DNA from: Pseudomonas leptonychotis
GTDB lineage: Bacteria; Pseudomonadota; Gammaproteobacteria; Pseudomonadales; Pseudomonadaceae
Assembly: GCF_004920405.1 (NCBI RefSeq)
Contig: NZ_RFLV01000003.1
Location: forward strand, 1 to 64,000
Direction of reading: 5' to 3'
DNA length: 64,000 nucleotides
The position numbers were made by a program, and so were the translations under genes. The notes under the pieces are model-generated. The model saw nothing but the letters and a program-made list of their open reading frames with translations, did not search any database and was not told where the DNA came from. How positions within the stretch are numbered: the stretch's first letter is position 1; every line of letters begins with the position of its first letter. Below, piece by piece: positions 48,118 through 57,898 of the stretch.

Positions 48118-48239
48118 CAGGCCGTTTAAACCCCTAGCCGAGCCTGTGCTGACGCCGCGCCGCCAATGCAGGTAGTGCTTCACAGCCTGTAAAGCGCGGC
48201 GACTGGGTGACAGATGGGTGCGCAAGAGGTTCCGCAGTC

Positions 48240-48265
48240 TGTTACCCAATCAACACTTAGTAACA
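48240..48265. promoter_or_regulatory. CbrB upstream activator site
   Basis: TGTTAC (48240-48245), 14 bases, GTAACA (48260-48265): a perfect 26-bp dyad of the TGTTAC-N14-GTAACA type used by CbrB. It lies about 130 bp upstream of the crcZ sigma-54 promoter and overlaps the first bases of the cbrB terminator. Confidence 0.85.
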
Positions 48266-48304
48266 AAGCCGGGTCTTATGGTAACGAGAACCCGGCTTTT
48301 TTAT
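48265..48304 (+). terminator. Intrinsic terminator of cbrB
   Basis: AAAGCCGGGT pairs with ACCCGGCTTT around a 15-base loop, with six Ts. It separates cbrB transcription from crcZ, and lies between the CbrB site and the crcZ promoter. Confidence 0.88.
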
Positions 48305-48363
48305 GCCCTCAGTCAGACGGCAAAACCACTCAAGCCATTGATTTATAAGGGTTCGTAAAAACT

Positions 48364-48377
48364 GGCACGGGATCTGC
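48364..48377 (+). promoter_or_regulatory. Sigma-54 (-24/-12) promoter of crcZ
   Basis: TGGCACG followed by TTGC-like TCTGCTTT: GG at 48364-48365 and GC at 48376-48377, separated by exactly 10 bases, the sigma-54 spacing. Transcription should begin near 48388. Confidence 0.9.
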
Positions 48378-48387
48378 TTTATCACTT

Positions 48388-48770
48388 GTACAAAAACAAT
48401 AATAAGTACGCAGCAAACCTAATAAAAATAAGACATACCGACTCCAGCACAATAAAAACAACAATGCAGAGGCGTAGCTAACTGATTCTTTTGGAAAGGA
48501 ATTGCCTTTGGGGTTCGCCCCAAAACCAGGCCGAGAATTATAAAACTGCCCTAAGGCAGAGCCTGTACTGGTTGGGTCACAGTGTGATCATGGCAGCGTC
48601 AGCATCCAAAGTAATCCGTTTGCTCTTGATTCCCTTGATTCCCATCTTGGGAAGTTTTCCAAAAGTCCCTGACTGGATGGAACGGGTAAATCAACAAAAA
48701 CAACAAGCCCGCCATAATAATAAAAACAGAGCACGCAGCAATTTAGGGGGGAGCTTCGGCTCCCCCAGTA
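48388..48770 (+). ncRNA. crcZ: CrcZ RNA, Hfq/Crc-sequestering regulator of catabolite repression
   Basis: About 380 nt, close to the roughly 400 nt of P. aeruginosa CrcZ. At least five A-rich CA motifs (AAnAAnAA type) are visible: ACAAAAACAATAATAAG, CTAATAAAAATAAG, ACAATAAAAACAACAATG, TCAACAAAAACAACAAG and ATAATAATAAAAACAG. Each titrates Hfq-Crc from mRNAs. A GC-rich hairpin (48747-48754 with 48759-48766) marks the 3' end; it lacks a clear T-run, so the end is approximate. Promoter and location between cbrB and pcnB match the known gene. Confidence 0.9.
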
Positions 48771-48900
48771 GCTTCAAACTCCCCGCCAGCAACAGTCTCC
48801 TGCCGTTTCCTGCATCAAACCCCTACTCAATGCTAGAATCCGCGCCATTCCTGTGGCCGGCATATACTCTGGCCAGTCATTTAGTCAAACAGTGCCTCCC

Positions 48901-50307
48901 ATGCTGAAAAAGCTGTTCAAGTCCTTTCGTAGCCCTATCCGTCGCGGCAACCACTCGCACAGCACGCCTGAAGTGCTGAGCAGTAGCCAGCACCCTATCG
49001 AGCGCGGTGAAATTAGCCGTTATGCCGTCAGCGTGGTCGAACGCCTGCAGCAAGCGGGCTATCAGGCCTACCTGGTCGGTGGTTGCGTACGCGACCTGCT
49101 GCTAGACATCGAGCCTAAAGATTTTGACGTAGCCACCAGTGCGACACCGGAGCAGGTGCGGGCTGAATTCCGCAATGCCCGGGTCATCGGCCGTCGCTTC
49201 AAACTGGTTCACGTGCATTTCGGCCGCGAAATCATCGAGACGGCGACCTTCCGCGCCAATCACCCCGAAGGTGATGAGGAAGAGAACAGCAACCTGTCCT
49301 CACGCCATGAAAGCGGGCGCATTCTGCGCGATAACGTCTATGGCAGCCTGGAAGACGACGCCCAGCGCCGCGACTTCACCATCAATGCGCTGTATTACGA
49401 CCCGGTCACAGAACGCATCCTCGATTACGCCAATGGCGTGCACGACATCCGCAACCACCTGATCCGCCTGATCGGTGACCCAACCCAGCGCTACCAGGAA
49501 GACCCAGTGCGCATGCTGCGCGCGGTGCGTTTCGCCGCCAAGCTGGATTTCGACATCGAGAAACACAGCGCCGCGCCCATCTACAAACTGGCTCCGTTGC
49601 TCGCTGGCATCCCCGCTGCGCGCCTGTTCGATGAAGTGCTCAAGCTATTTCTCGCCGGCTACGCGGTCTACACCTACGAGCTACTGGTCGATTATGGTCT
49701 GTTCGGTCAACTGTTCCCGGCCAGCGCCGAAGCGCTGAAGCTCAACCCCGATTACACCGATCAGTTGATCCGTAATGCCCTGGACAGCACCGACCTGCGT
49801 ATTCAGCAGGGCAAATCGGTTACCCCGGCTTTCCTGCTCGCTGCCTTGCTTTGGCCAGCGTTGCCGGCCCGCGTAATCAAGCTGCAGGATCGCGGCATGC
49901 CGCCGATCCCGGCCATGCAAGAAGCCGCTCACGAACTGATCAGCGAACAGTGCCAGCGTATCGCTGTGCCTAAGCGCTTCACCATGCCGATCCGCGAAAT
50001 CTGGGATATGCAGGAACGCCTGCCGCGCCGCAGTGGCAAACGCGCTGACACGCTGTTAGAGAGTTCACGCTTCCGTGCCGGTTACGACTTCCTCCTCCTG
50101 CGCGAAAGCGCGGGCGAGGAAACCGGTGGCCTGGGCGACTGGTGGACGCGTTATCAGGACGTCAGCGACAGTGAGCGACGCAACATGATCCGCGACCTCA
50201 GCAACAAAGATGATGCCGCCGGCGCACCGCGCAAACGCAAACGTAGCAACAGCAAGCGCAAACGCGGCCCAGCGACCGATAGCCCGAGCACCCCAACGGG
50301 CGAATAA
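48901..50307 (+). CDS. pcnB: Poly(A) polymerase I
   Basis: A 468-residue nucleotidyltransferase adding 3' poly(A) tails that promote RNA decay. Catalytic core GGCVRDLLLDIEPKDFDVATSATPEQV (about 59-85), with the two metal-binding acids in DFD. The head is followed by the RNA-binding C-terminus, which ends in a strongly basic tail (PRKRKRSNSKRKRG). ATG at 48901 is used; the upstream reading frame is crcZ sequence. Its stop overlaps folK (TAATG). Confidence 0.95.
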   Translation: MLKKLFKSFRSPIRRGNHSHSTPEVLSSSQHPIERGEISRYAVSVVERLQQAGYQAYLVGGCVRDLLLDIEPKDFDVATSATPEQVRAEFRNARVIGRRFKLVHVHFGREIIETATFRANHPEGDEEENSNLSSRHESGRILRDNVYGSLEDDAQRRDFTINALYYDPVTERILDYANGVHDIRNHLIRLIGDPTQRYQEDPVRMLRAVRFAAKLDFDIEKHSAAPIYKLAPLLAGIPAARLFDEVLKLFLAGYAVYTYELLVDYGLFGQLFPASAEALKLNPDYTDQLIRNALDSTDLRIQQGKSVTPAFLLAALLWPALPARVIKLQDRGMPPIPAMQEAAHELISEQCQRIAVPKRFTMPIREIWDMQERLPRRSGKRADTLLESSRFRAGYDFLLLRESAGEETGGLGDWWTRYQDVSDSERRNMIRDLSNKDDAAGAPRKRKRSNSKRKRGPATDSPSTPTGE

Positions 50308-50789
50308 TGACACGCGTCTATATTGGCCTGGGCAGCAACCTGGCCACCCCGCTTGAGCAACTGCACAGCGCTTTCGCGGCGCTGGCAGCCTTGGCGCACA
50401 CCACATTGGTTGCCCAATCCTCGTTCTATGCCAGCGACCCGCTCGGCCCGGCCGACCAACCGCGCTATGTAAATGCGGTGGCAGCGCTCGACACCACGCT
50501 TAGCCCCCTGACGTTGCTTGATGCGCTACAAGCCATTGAGCTGGAACAAGGGCGCACGCGCAAAGCCGAACGCTGGGGCCCGCGCACCCTGGATCTGGAT
50601 ATTCTGCTATTCGGCAACCAGCAGTTGGACACCCCGCGGCTGACCGTGCCGCACTATCACATGCATGCCCGCGCCTTTGTGCTCTACCCGTTGGCCGAGA
50701 TCGCTCCAACGCTGCGACTACCCGATGGTCGCGCCTTGAGCGAATTGCTCGACAGCTGCCCCTTTGTGGGTTTGGAACAGCTGAACTGA
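50307..50789 (+). CDS. folK: 6-hydroxymethyl-7,8-dihydropterin pyrophosphokinase
   Basis: A 160-residue folate-pathway enzyme transferring pyrophosphate from ATP to the pterin. The motifs are IGLGSNL at the N-terminus, then SSFYASDPLG and the signature GPRTLDLDILLFG (metal-binding Asp pair). ATG overlaps the pcnB stop by one base, so it is probably translationally coupled. About 250 bases separate it from panB. Confidence 0.94.
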   Translation: MTRVYIGLGSNLATPLEQLHSAFAALAALAHTTLVAQSSFYASDPLGPADQPRYVNAVAALDTTLSPLTLLDALQAIELEQGRTRKAERWGPRTLDLDILLFGNQQLDTPRLTVPHYHMHARAFVLYPLAEIAPTLRLPDGRALSELLDSCPFVGLEQLN

Positions 50790-51040
50790 GCAACACCGTG
50801 CTGAGCGCAAACCCTCTGCGACTGCGGAGTCACACCTTGAGTACCGCGCCCACCCCGTCAAGCAGCAAGCAGATTGGCGGTAACGCCAGTAACAAGCCGG
50901 TAACACCTGCAATTGACTTCGAGCCCACCCATCTGGACTATAGGCGTCCCGTTGCCCCGCACCGGTGCAATTCGCGGCCAATGCAGGCCAACTTGAAGCA
51001 GCACAACTGCTGACTGAACGCCTGAGTGAGGACAGTTTTC

Positions 51041-51841
51041 ATGCCTGATGTAACCCTGACCACCCTGCAAAGCCTCAAGCAGAGCGGCGAGAAAATCGCC
51101 ATGCTGACCTGCTATGACGCCACGTTCGCCCAGACGGCCTGTCAGGCCGGCGTCGATGTGCTGCTGGTGGGCGACTCCCTCGGCATGGTCTTGCAAGGCC
51201 ATGACAGCACACTGCCCGTCACGGTTGCCGACATGGCGTACCACACCTCCTGCGTGAAACGCGGCAACCAAGGCGCGCTGATCCTCGCTGACTTGCCCTT
51301 TATGGCCTACGCCACCCTTGAGCAGACCATGAGCAATTGCGCTGCGCTGATGCAAGCCGGTGCGCACATGGTCAAGCTGGAAGGTGCGGCCTGGCTGGCC
51401 GAACCGATTCGCCAGCTGGCCGAACGCGGCGTTCCCGTGTGCGCCCACCTCGGCCTGACTCCGCAAGCGGTGAATATCCTCGGCGGTTACAAGGTTCAGG
51501 GCCGTCAGGAAGCATCAGCACGGCAGATGCGGGCCGACGCCATGGCGCTGGAGCAGGCCGGCGCGTCCATGTTGCTACTCGAATGCGTGCCCAGCGAACT
51601 GGCCGCTGAAATCAGCCAGGCGGTAAAGATCCCTGTAATCGGCATCGGCGCTGGCAGCGCAACAGACGGCCAGGTACTGGTGCTGCACGACATGCTCGGC
51701 CTCTCCCTGAGCGGCCGCACACCCAAGTTCGTGAAGAATTTCATGGCCGGCCAGAGCAGCATCCAGAATGCCATCAGCGCCTACGTCAAAGCGGTCAAAG
51801 ACCAGAGCTTCCCAGCAGCCGAGCACGGATTTTCTGCATGA
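51041..51841 (+). CDS. panB: 3-methyl-2-oxobutanoate hydroxymethyltransferase
   Basis: A 266-residue enzyme making ketopantoate from ketoisovalerate, the first committed step to pantothenate. TIM-barrel motifs [29 protein letters not shown] (Mg2+-binding Asp) and [10 protein letters not shown] are present. GAGGA lies 8 bases before the ATG at 51041. Its ATGA stop overlaps panC. The valine-pathway genes at the left end of the window feed it with ketoisovalerate. Confidence 0.95.
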   Translation: MPDVTLTTLQSLKQSGEKIAMLTCYDATFAQTACQAGVDVLLVGDSLGMVLQGHDSTLPVTVADMAYHTSCVKRGNQGALILADLPFMAYATLEQTMSNCAALMQAGAHMVKLEGAAWLAEPIRQLAERGVPVCAHLGLTPQAVNILGGYKVQGRQEASARQMRADAMALEQAGASMLLLECVPSELAAEISQAVKIPVIGIGAGSATDGQVLVLHDMLGLSLSGRTPKFVKNFMAGQSSIQNAISAYVKAVKDQSFPAAEHGFSA

Positions 51842-52698
51842 ACACAGTTAAAAGCGTGCGCGAGTTACGCGCCGCTGTCAGTCAGGCGCGCGCCGAGGGT
51901 AAACAAATCGCCTTCGTGCCGACCATGGGTAACCTGCATGCCGGCCACGCCGCACTGGTGGAAAAAGCAGCGCAGCGAGCGGACTTTGTGGTGGCCAGCA
52001 TTTTCGTCAACCCCTTACAGTTCGGCCCCAACGAGGACCTCGACAGTTACCCGCGCACCCTGCTTGCCGATCAGGAAAAGCTGGTTCAAGCGGGTTGTCA
52101 CCTACTGTTCACCCCAGATGTCGCGGAGATGTACCCACACGGTACGGACGGTCAGACCCGCGTCAGCGTAGCAGGGGTATCCGAAGGCCTCTGCGGAGCC
52201 AGCCGCCCGGGGCACTTTGAAGGTGTCGCCACCGTGGTGAGTAAATTGTTCAACATGGTGCAGCCGGACCTGGCGATCTTCGGCCAGAAGGATTTCCAGC
52301 AACTGGCGGTAATCCGCACCCTGGTGCGTGACCTGAACATGCCGATCCAGATTATTGGCGAGCCAACCGTTCGCGCCGAAGACGGCCTGGCGTTGTCTTC
52401 GCGCAACGGTTACCTGAGCGCCGAGCAACGTGACGCCGCACCATTGCTGTATCGCACGCTGAAAGAAATGGCCAACGCCATTAAGGCCGGAGAGCGCGAC
52501 TACGCCAAGCTGATTACTGCCGCGCAAGCACAGCACAGTGCGGCGGGCTTGCGCCCAGACTACTTGGAAGTGCGTGAAGCTAATGGCCTGCGCCCCGCCA
52601 CAGCCGACGATCGGCATTTGGTTATTTTAGTGGCGGCCTTTACCGGCAATACCCGGCTGATTGACAACCTAGCGTTCGAGCTCGACACCCCGACCTGA
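51838..52698 (+). CDS. panC: Pantoate--beta-alanine ligase
   Basis: A 286-residue class I-aminoacyl-tRNA-synthetase-like ligase. The HIGH-like motif is [13 protein letters not shown] (about 24-36) and the KMSKS-like is [11 protein letters not shown]. It joins pantoate and beta-alanine with ATP to give pantothenate. It overlaps panB by 4 bases. The next gene is pgi; no panD follows, unlike the P. aeruginosa order I recall. Confidence 0.95.
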   Translation: MNTVKSVRELRAAVSQARAEGKQIAFVPTMGNLHAGHAALVEKAAQRADFVVASIFVNPLQFGPNEDLDSYPRTLLADQEKLVQAGCHLLFTPDVAEMYPHGTDGQTRVSVAGVSEGLCGASRPGHFEGVATVVSKLFNMVQPDLAIFGQKDFQQLAVIRTLVRDLNMPIQIIGEPTVRAEDGLALSSRNGYLSAEQRDAAPLLYRTLKEMANAIKAGERDYAKLITAAQAQHSAAGLRPDYLEVREANGLRPATADDRHLVILVAAFTGNTRLIDNLAFELDTPT

Positions 52699-52740
52699 AC
52701 GCTGGTTGCCTGCTACCTGCCACTGCCAGTTACACTTAAG

Positions 52741-52764
52741 GCCCGGATCACTCCGGGCTTTTTT
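52741..52764 (+). terminator. Intrinsic terminator of the pcnB-panC operon
   Basis: Stem GCCCGGA (52741-52747) with TCCGGGC (52752-52758), TCAC loop and six Ts, 42 bases after the panC stop. Confidence 0.9.
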
Positions 52765-52803
52765 GCATGACGCGCCGTACCCAAAATAAGGAATACGCAT
52801 CAA

Positions 52804-54468
52804 ATGGCCTATTACCAACAACCGCATGACGTCACCTCCCTGCCCGCCTGGCAGGCGCTACGCGAACATCGCGAGCAGATGAACGACTTCAGCATGCGCG
52901 AGGCCTTTGCCAGTGATCCGCAACGCTTTAACCGTTTCTCCCTCAGCAGCTGCGGCTTGCTGCTGGATTATTCGAAGAACCTGATCGATGAAAAAACCCT
53001 TGGCTTACTCGTGCAACTGGCCGAGCAGAGCAAACTAGGCGAATCCATTCAAGCGCTGTTCAAGGGTGAGAAAGTCAATGCCTCCGAAGGCCGTGCAGCG
53101 CTGCACACCGCGTTGCGCAGCCCGATTGGTCGGCGCCTGGAACTGGATGGCATCGACCTGATCCCCCAGGTGCACCGCGTACTCAGCCAGATGACTGACC
53201 TGGTCAGCCGCATCCACAGCGGCCTGTGGCGCGGTTACAGCGAAAAACCCATCACCGAAGTGGTAAATATCGGTATCGGCGGCTCCTTCCTCGGCCCGCA
53301 ACTGGTGTCCGAAGCATTACGCCCCTTTACTCAGCGCGGTGTGCGCTGCCATTACCTGGCCAATATCGACGGCAGCGAATTTCGTGACCTGACCGCCCGA
53401 CTGAACCCGGAAACCACTCTGTTTATCGTCTCATCCAAGTCCTTCAGCACCCTGGAAACCCTGAAGAACGCCCTCGCGGCGCGCGATTGGTACTTGGCCA
53501 TGGGCGGTCCGGAAGCCGAGCTGCACAAGCACTTTATCGCGGTGAGCAGCAACCAGAAGGCCGCCATCGAGTTCGGCATCAAGGCGGAAAACGTCTTCCC
53601 GATGTGGGACTGGGTCGGCGGTCGTTACTCACTCTGGTCAGCCATCGGCTTACCTATCGCCCTGGCCATCGGCATCTCCAACTTCAAGGAGCTGCTGGCC
53701 GGCGCCTATGCCATGGACCAGCACTTTACCCAGGCGCCGCTGGCCGAAAATATGCCTGTACTGATGGCCCTGCTGGGGATCTGGTACGGCAACTTCTGGG
53801 GCGCGAAAAGCCAGGCGATCCTGCCCTACGATCATTACCTGCGTAACATCACCAAGCATTTGCAGCAGCTGGACATGGAGTCCAACGGTAAAACAGTACG
53901 TCAGGACGGCAGCCCGGTAGACTTCAGTACCGGGCCCGTGATCTGGGGCGGTGTCGGCTGCAACGGCCAGCACGCCTATCACCAGTTGCTGCATCAGGGC
54001 ACCGAACTGATCCCGGCGGACTTTATCGTGCCGGTCAACAGTTTCAGCCCATTGTCTGACCATCACCAGTGGCTGTTTGCCAACTGCCTGTCGCAAAGCC
54101 AGGCTCTGATGCATGGCAAGACCCGCGCCGAAGCTGAATATGAATTGCGCAGCAAAGGCCTGGACGAAGCCGAGGTACAACGCCTGGCTCCGCACAAGAT
54201 AATCCCCGGAAACCGTCCGAGTAACATCCTCGCGCTCAATCGTATTGACCCGTTCAAACTCGGCGCCCTGGTCGCCCTGTATGAGCATAAAGTCTTTGTA
54301 CAAAGCGCGATCTGGGGCACCAACGCCTTCGATCAGTGGGGCGTCGAATTGGGTAAAGAGCTCGGCAAAGGCGTTTATCAGCGCCTAACCGGGCAACTCG
54401 ATGAGCCCGCTGCCGACGCCTCGACTCAAGGCTTGATTCAGCATTTCCGCGACCATCATCGCGGCTGA
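52804..54468 (+). CDS. pgi: Glucose-6-phosphate isomerase
   Basis: A 554-residue enzyme interconverting glucose-6-phosphate and fructose-6-phosphate. Motifs: [18 protein letters not shown] (about 157-174), [10 protein letters not shown], catalytic Glu in QLDMESNGK, His in [13 protein letters not shown] and Lys in [18 protein letters not shown]. Full length. It starts 40 bases after the panC terminator, so it should have its own promoter. Confidence 0.96.
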   Translation: MAYYQQPHDVTSLPAWQALREHREQMNDFSMREAFASDPQRFNRFSLSSCGLLLDYSKNLIDEKTLGLLVQLAEQSKLGESIQALFKGEKVNASEGRAALHTALRSPIGRRLELDGIDLIPQVHRVLSQMTDLVSRIHSGLWRGYSEKPITEVVNIGIGGSFLGPQLVSEALRPFTQRGVRCHYLANIDGSEFRDLTARLNPETTLFIVSSKSFSTLETLKNALAARDWYLAMGGPEAELHKHFIAVSSNQKAAIEFGIKAENVFPMWDWVGGRYSLWSAIGLPIALAIGISNFKELLAGAYAMDQHFTQAPLAENMPVLMALLGIWYGNFWGAKSQAILPYDHYLRNITKHLQQLDMESNGKTVRQDGSPVDFSTGPVIWGGVGCNGQHAYHQLLHQGTELIPADFIVPVNSFSPLSDHHQWLFANCLSQSQALMHGKTRAEAEYELRSKGLDEAEVQRLAPHKIIPGNRPSNILALNRIDPFKLGALVALYEHKVFVQSAIWGTNAFDQWGVELGKELGKGVYQRLTGQLDEPAADASTQGLIQHFRDHHRG

Positions 54469-54547
54469 CCCGGCACAATACTCAAGGCCCGGCATGGATG
54501 CACAGGGCCAGCACTTGAACCAAGCACCCGCTTGGGTGCACCCTTAC

Positions 54548-54815
54548 CGGGGTCTGTTGCCGTTTCGTCGCGAACCGCGTTGCTGCGAAAAATCTCGCCA
54601 GGCCAGGCGGAGGACGCAGGTAATGGTTTTCCCTTGCCAAGTCCTCCAACACCGCATGGCGAGATTTTTCGCGCAACCCGAAGGGCCGGGCCTGTTTTGG
54701 CGCGATACTGCGTTTCTCGATACTCATTTGGAACGACCAAACTTCGTATCTCGTGTCTTGTCTCGCGCCAAAACAGGCTCCGGCGCGGCCGCGAACGAAA
54801 CGGCAACAGACCCCG
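54548..54815. repeat. Nested three-stem inverted-repeat (cloverleaf-like) element
   Basis: Three perfect inverted repeats sit in a nested order A-B-B'-C-C'-A'. The outer pair A is 20 bp (54548-54567 with 54796-54815) and extends inward past a bulge. B is 16 bp (54585-54600 with 54657-54672) plus an inner 7-bp stem (54609-54615 with 54641-54647). C is 16 bp (54690-54705 with 54763-54778). A 6-bp hairpin (54524-54539) precedes it. It lies between pgi and acs and ends 31 bases before the acs start. It could be a mobile nonautonomous element or a structured acs leader; it has no gene. Confidence 0.9.
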
Positions 54816-54846
54816 ATATCGCGGAACACAACAACAAGGACCCGCC

Positions 54847-56784
54847 ATGTTCGAAATCACCCGCCACCCAGTTGCCGATGCCGTGCGCCAACGCGCTCAC
54901 CTGGACAACGACGACTACCAACGCCTCTATCAGCAGTCGATCGAGCAACCAGAAATATTTTGGGCCGAGCAGGCCAAGACCTTTCTCGATTGGTCCAAGC
55001 CCTGGACCAGCGTGCAACAGGGTGACCTGCTCAGCGGTCACGGCTCCTGGTTCAAGGGCGGCCAACTGAATGTCAGTTACAACTGCATTGACCGCCACCT
55101 GGCCACGCGCGGCGAGCAAATTGCGTTGATCTGGGAAGGCGACAACCCCAGCGAGTCGGCGCACATCACCTACAAGAAGCTGCACCACAACGTCAGCCGC
55201 CTGGCCAATGTGCTGAAAAGCCGTGGCGTAAAAAAGGGCGACCGGGTGTGCATCTACATGCCGATGATCCCCGAGACCACCTACGCCATGCTCGCCTGCA
55301 CCCGTATCGGTGCGGTGCATTCGGTGGTATTCGGCGGCTTCTCCCCGGATGCGCTGCGTGACCGCATTCTCGACGCCGATTGCCACACCGTCATCACCGC
55401 CGATGAAGGCGTGCGCGGCGGCAAGTACGTGGCGCTCAAGGCCAATGTCGACAAGGCGCTGCAGAACTGTCCGGCAGTCTCCACGGTCGTAGTGGTCGAG
55501 CGCACCCAGGGCGACATCGACTGGGTGGAAGGTCGTGACATCTGGTACCACGAAGCTCTGCACGAGGCCGACAGCGATTGCCCGCCGGAGCCTATGGACG
55601 CCGAAGATCCGCTGTTTATCCTCTACACCTCCGGCTCCACCGGTAAACCCAAAGGCGTGCTGCACAGCACCGGCGGCTATCTGCTGATGGCGGCAATGAC
55701 CCACAAGTACGTGTTCGACTACCACGAAGGCGATATCTACTGGTGCACCGCCGACGTCGGCTGGGTCACCGGGCACAGCTATATCGTCTACGGCCCGCTG
55801 GCCAACGGCGCCACCAGTTTGATTTTCGAAGGTGTGCCCAACTACCCAGACGCTTCGCGCTTCTGGCAGGTCATCGACAAGCATCAAGTGAATATCTTCT
55901 ACACCGCGCCAACGGCTCTGCGCGCGCTGATGCGTGAAGGCGAAGGCCCGGTTAAAGCCACCTCGCGCAGCAGTCTGCGCTTGCTCGGCAGCGTCGGCGA
56001 ACCGATCAACCCAGAAGCCTGGGAGTGGTATTACAACGTGGTCGGCGAGCGCCGCTGCCCCATCGTCGACACCTGGTGGCAAACCGAAACCGGGGCGATT
56101 CTGATCACCCCATTGCCTGGCGCAACAGACCTCAAGCCCGGTTCGGCGACTCGTCCGTTCTTCGGCGTGCAACCGGTGCTGCTGGATGAGCAGGGTAAGG
56201 AGATCAATGGCCCGGGCTCAGGCGTATTGGCGATCAAGGACAGTTGGCCCAGCCAGATTCGCAGTATCTACGGTGACCACCAACGGATGATCGACACTTA
56301 CCTCAAGCCTTATCCGGGTTATTACTTCAGTGGCGACGGCGCACGTCGTGACGAGGACGGTTACTACTGGATCACCGGACGTGTGGATGACGTGATCAAC
56401 GTCTCCGGCCATCGCATCGGCACCGCCGAGGTGGAAAGCGCACTGGTGCTGCATGACGCCGTCGCCGAGGCGGCTGTGGTGGGCTACCCGCACGACCTCA
56501 AAGGTCAGGGCATCTACGCCTTTGTCACACCGATGAACGGCATAGACGTCAGCGACGCACTGAAAAAAGAATTGCTCGCCTTGGTCGGCAAGGAGATTGG
56601 CGGTTTCGCCAAACCCGAGCTCATTCAGTGGGCACCGGGCCTGCCGAAGACCCGCTCAGGCAAAATCATGCGGCGTATCCTGCGCAAGATCGCCTGCAAC
56701 GAGCTGGAAAACATGGGCGACACCTCGACCCTGGCCGACCCCGGCGTGGTGGACGGACTGATCGAGCAACGCCTAAACCGCTAA
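54847..56784 (+). CDS. acs: Acetate--CoA ligase (acetyl-CoA synthetase)
   Basis: A 645-residue AMP-forming ligase. Motifs: [12 protein letters not shown] (AMP-binding), [30 protein letters not shown] and the C-terminal Lys in [11 protein letters not shown], target of acetylation control. It activates acetate for growth. AAGGA lies 7 bases before the ATG at 54847 (MFEITRHP). The frame is open upstream only through the inverted-repeat element. P. aeruginosa has two such genes; by position this is the acsB one. Confidence 0.95.
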   Translation: MFEITRHPVADAVRQRAHLDNDDYQRLYQQSIEQPEIFWAEQAKTFLDWSKPWTSVQQGDLLSGHGSWFKGGQLNVSYNCIDRHLATRGEQIALIWEGDNPSESAHITYKKLHHNVSRLANVLKSRGVKKGDRVCIYMPMIPETTYAMLACTRIGAVHSVVFGGFSPDALRDRILDADCHTVITADEGVRGGKYVALKANVDKALQNCPAVSTVVVVERTQGDIDWVEGRDIWYHEALHEADSDCPPEPMDAEDPLFILYTSGSTGKPKGVLHSTGGYLLMAAMTHKYVFDYHEGDIYWCTADVGWVTGHSYIVYGPLANGATSLIFEGVPNYPDASRFWQVIDKHQVNIFYTAPTALRALMREGEGPVKATSRSSLRLLGSVGEPINPEAWEWYYNVVGERRCPIVDTWWQTETGAILITPLPGATDLKPGSATRPFFGVQPVLLDEQGKEINGPGSGVLAIKDSWPSQIRSIYGDHQRMIDTYLKPYPGYYFSGDGARRDEDGYYWITGRVDDVINVSGHRIGTAEVESALVLHDAVAEAAVVGYPHDLKGQGIYAFVTPMNGIDVSDALKKELLALVGKEIGGFAKPELIQWAPGLPKTRSGKIMRRILRKIACNELENMGDTSTLADPGVVDGLIEQRLNR

Positions 56785-56792
56785 GCCGAGCG

Positions 56793-56861
56793 GTAGGGTG
56801 GATGACGCTCTGCTCATCCACCACGGCCCACGGTGGATCGATAGAGCGCGATCCACCCTAC
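56793..56861. repeat. Palindromic intergenic repeat, copy 2
   Basis: Same GTAGGGTGGAT...ATCCACCCTAC ends as 25051-25133, shorter, with an inner CATCCACC/GGTGGATC inverted repeat. It begins 9 bases after the acs stop. Confidence 0.8.
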
Positions 56862-56927
56862 GAGCTCAACCAGTGATCCGCACGGCGGATGCACCCGCCC
56901 TACACCAGCAAGCGAACAACCTATTCC

Positions 56928-57803
56928 ATGGAATTTATTCGCCGCCGCATCGAAAGCCAAGTCCTTAGCCTGAGCGGTATCGCCCTCGGTCAGATCGACT
57001 TCGAAAAGCCCCAGGGCGACCCTGGCCTGTTCGGCCCAGACTCGGTGAGCTGGCAGGTGCATGGCGACTTCACCAGCATGCTGATCGGCGGCATCAGCGC
57101 CCTGCTGCTGCAGGCCTTGCACCCACTGGCGCTGGCCGGTGTATGGGACCACTCGAATTTTCGTGACGACCTGCTCGGCCGCCTACGCCGCACCGGGCAG
57201 TTTATTTCCGGCACCACCTACGGCTCACGCGCCGATGCCGACTGGCTGATCGACAAGGTCAAAACCATTCACCTCAAAGTCACGGGCACCACCCCAGATG
57301 GCCGCGCCTATGCCGCCAGTGATCCTGCGCTGCTGACCTGGGTGCATGTGGCCGAGGTGTACAGCTTTCTTCAGGCTCATCTACGTTACCGCAACCCGCA
57401 GCTGAGCGAGGCCGACCAAGACCGCTACTACGCGGAAATCGCTCTGATCGCTGAACGCCTGGGGGCGAGCCAAGTACCGCGTTCACGCGCCGACGTTAAT
57501 ACCTACCTGGCAGCGGTACGCCCCGAGCTACGCTGCGATGAACGCTCCCTGGAAATCCTGCGCATCTTACTGGGCGCACCCGCCCCTAGCGCCATCGCCG
57601 CGCCGGTGGCCAAACTGTTGATGCAGGCCGGCATCGACCTGCTACCCAACTGGGCGCAGGAGATGCTCGGCCAGCAGATCAGCCCGGCTCGCAGCCGGCT
57701 GATTCACTCCGGCGTACACAGCCTGGCCCCCGTGCTGCGCTGGGCGGTACGCGGCGGCGCCATCCACCGCGCACGCAAACGTCTGCAGTTGCCGCCACGC
57801 TGA
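56928..57803 (+). CDS. MpaB/DUF2236-family oxygenase-like protein
   Basis: A 291-residue protein with the DUF2236 (MpaB, latex-clearing-like) architecture: SMLIGGISALLLQALHPLALAGVWDHSNFRDDLLGRLRRTGQFI, which carries a conserved His near the N-terminus, and further His/Arg sites (TWVHVAEVYSFLQAHLRY). Related proteins bind haem and act as oxygenases or peroxygenases; this one's substrate is unknown. The ATG at 56928 is supported by the start of the conserved block. A weak ribosome-binding site only. Confidence 0.75.
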   Translation: MEFIRRRIESQVLSLSGIALGQIDFEKPQGDPGLFGPDSVSWQVHGDFTSMLIGGISALLLQALHPLALAGVWDHSNFRDDLLGRLRRTGQFISGTTYGSRADADWLIDKVKTIHLKVTGTTPDGRAYAASDPALLTWVHVAEVYSFLQAHLRYRNPQLSEADQDRYYAEIALIAERLGASQVPRSRADVNTYLAAVRPELRCDERSLEILRILLGAPAPSAIAAPVAKLLMQAGIDLLPNWAQEMLGQQISPARSRLIHSGVHSLAPVLRWAVRGGAIHRARKRLQLPPR

Positions 57804-57898
57804 CCGGTCGGTTCGCGCGCTGGCCGTAAACAAAGCCGCTGTGCCACCATAGCGACCTTTCGCGGCCCGCCGCGCCTGCTACTTGTGAGGATCACGTT

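Noticed and set aside
48491..48907. 138-codon frame in the crcZ region
   Set aside because: It lies inside the CrcZ RNA and its terminator and overlaps the pcnB start. Composition is not protein-like; the CA motifs explain the sequence.
50798..51013. 71-codon frame between folK and panB
   Set aside because: No clear ribosome-binding site, no conserved pattern, and Pro/Ser/Thr-rich random-looking translation. It may simply be leader sequence.
54724..56172. 482-codon minus-strand frame opposite acs
   Set aside because: Antisense to an intact acs and runs into the inverted-repeat element; no domain.
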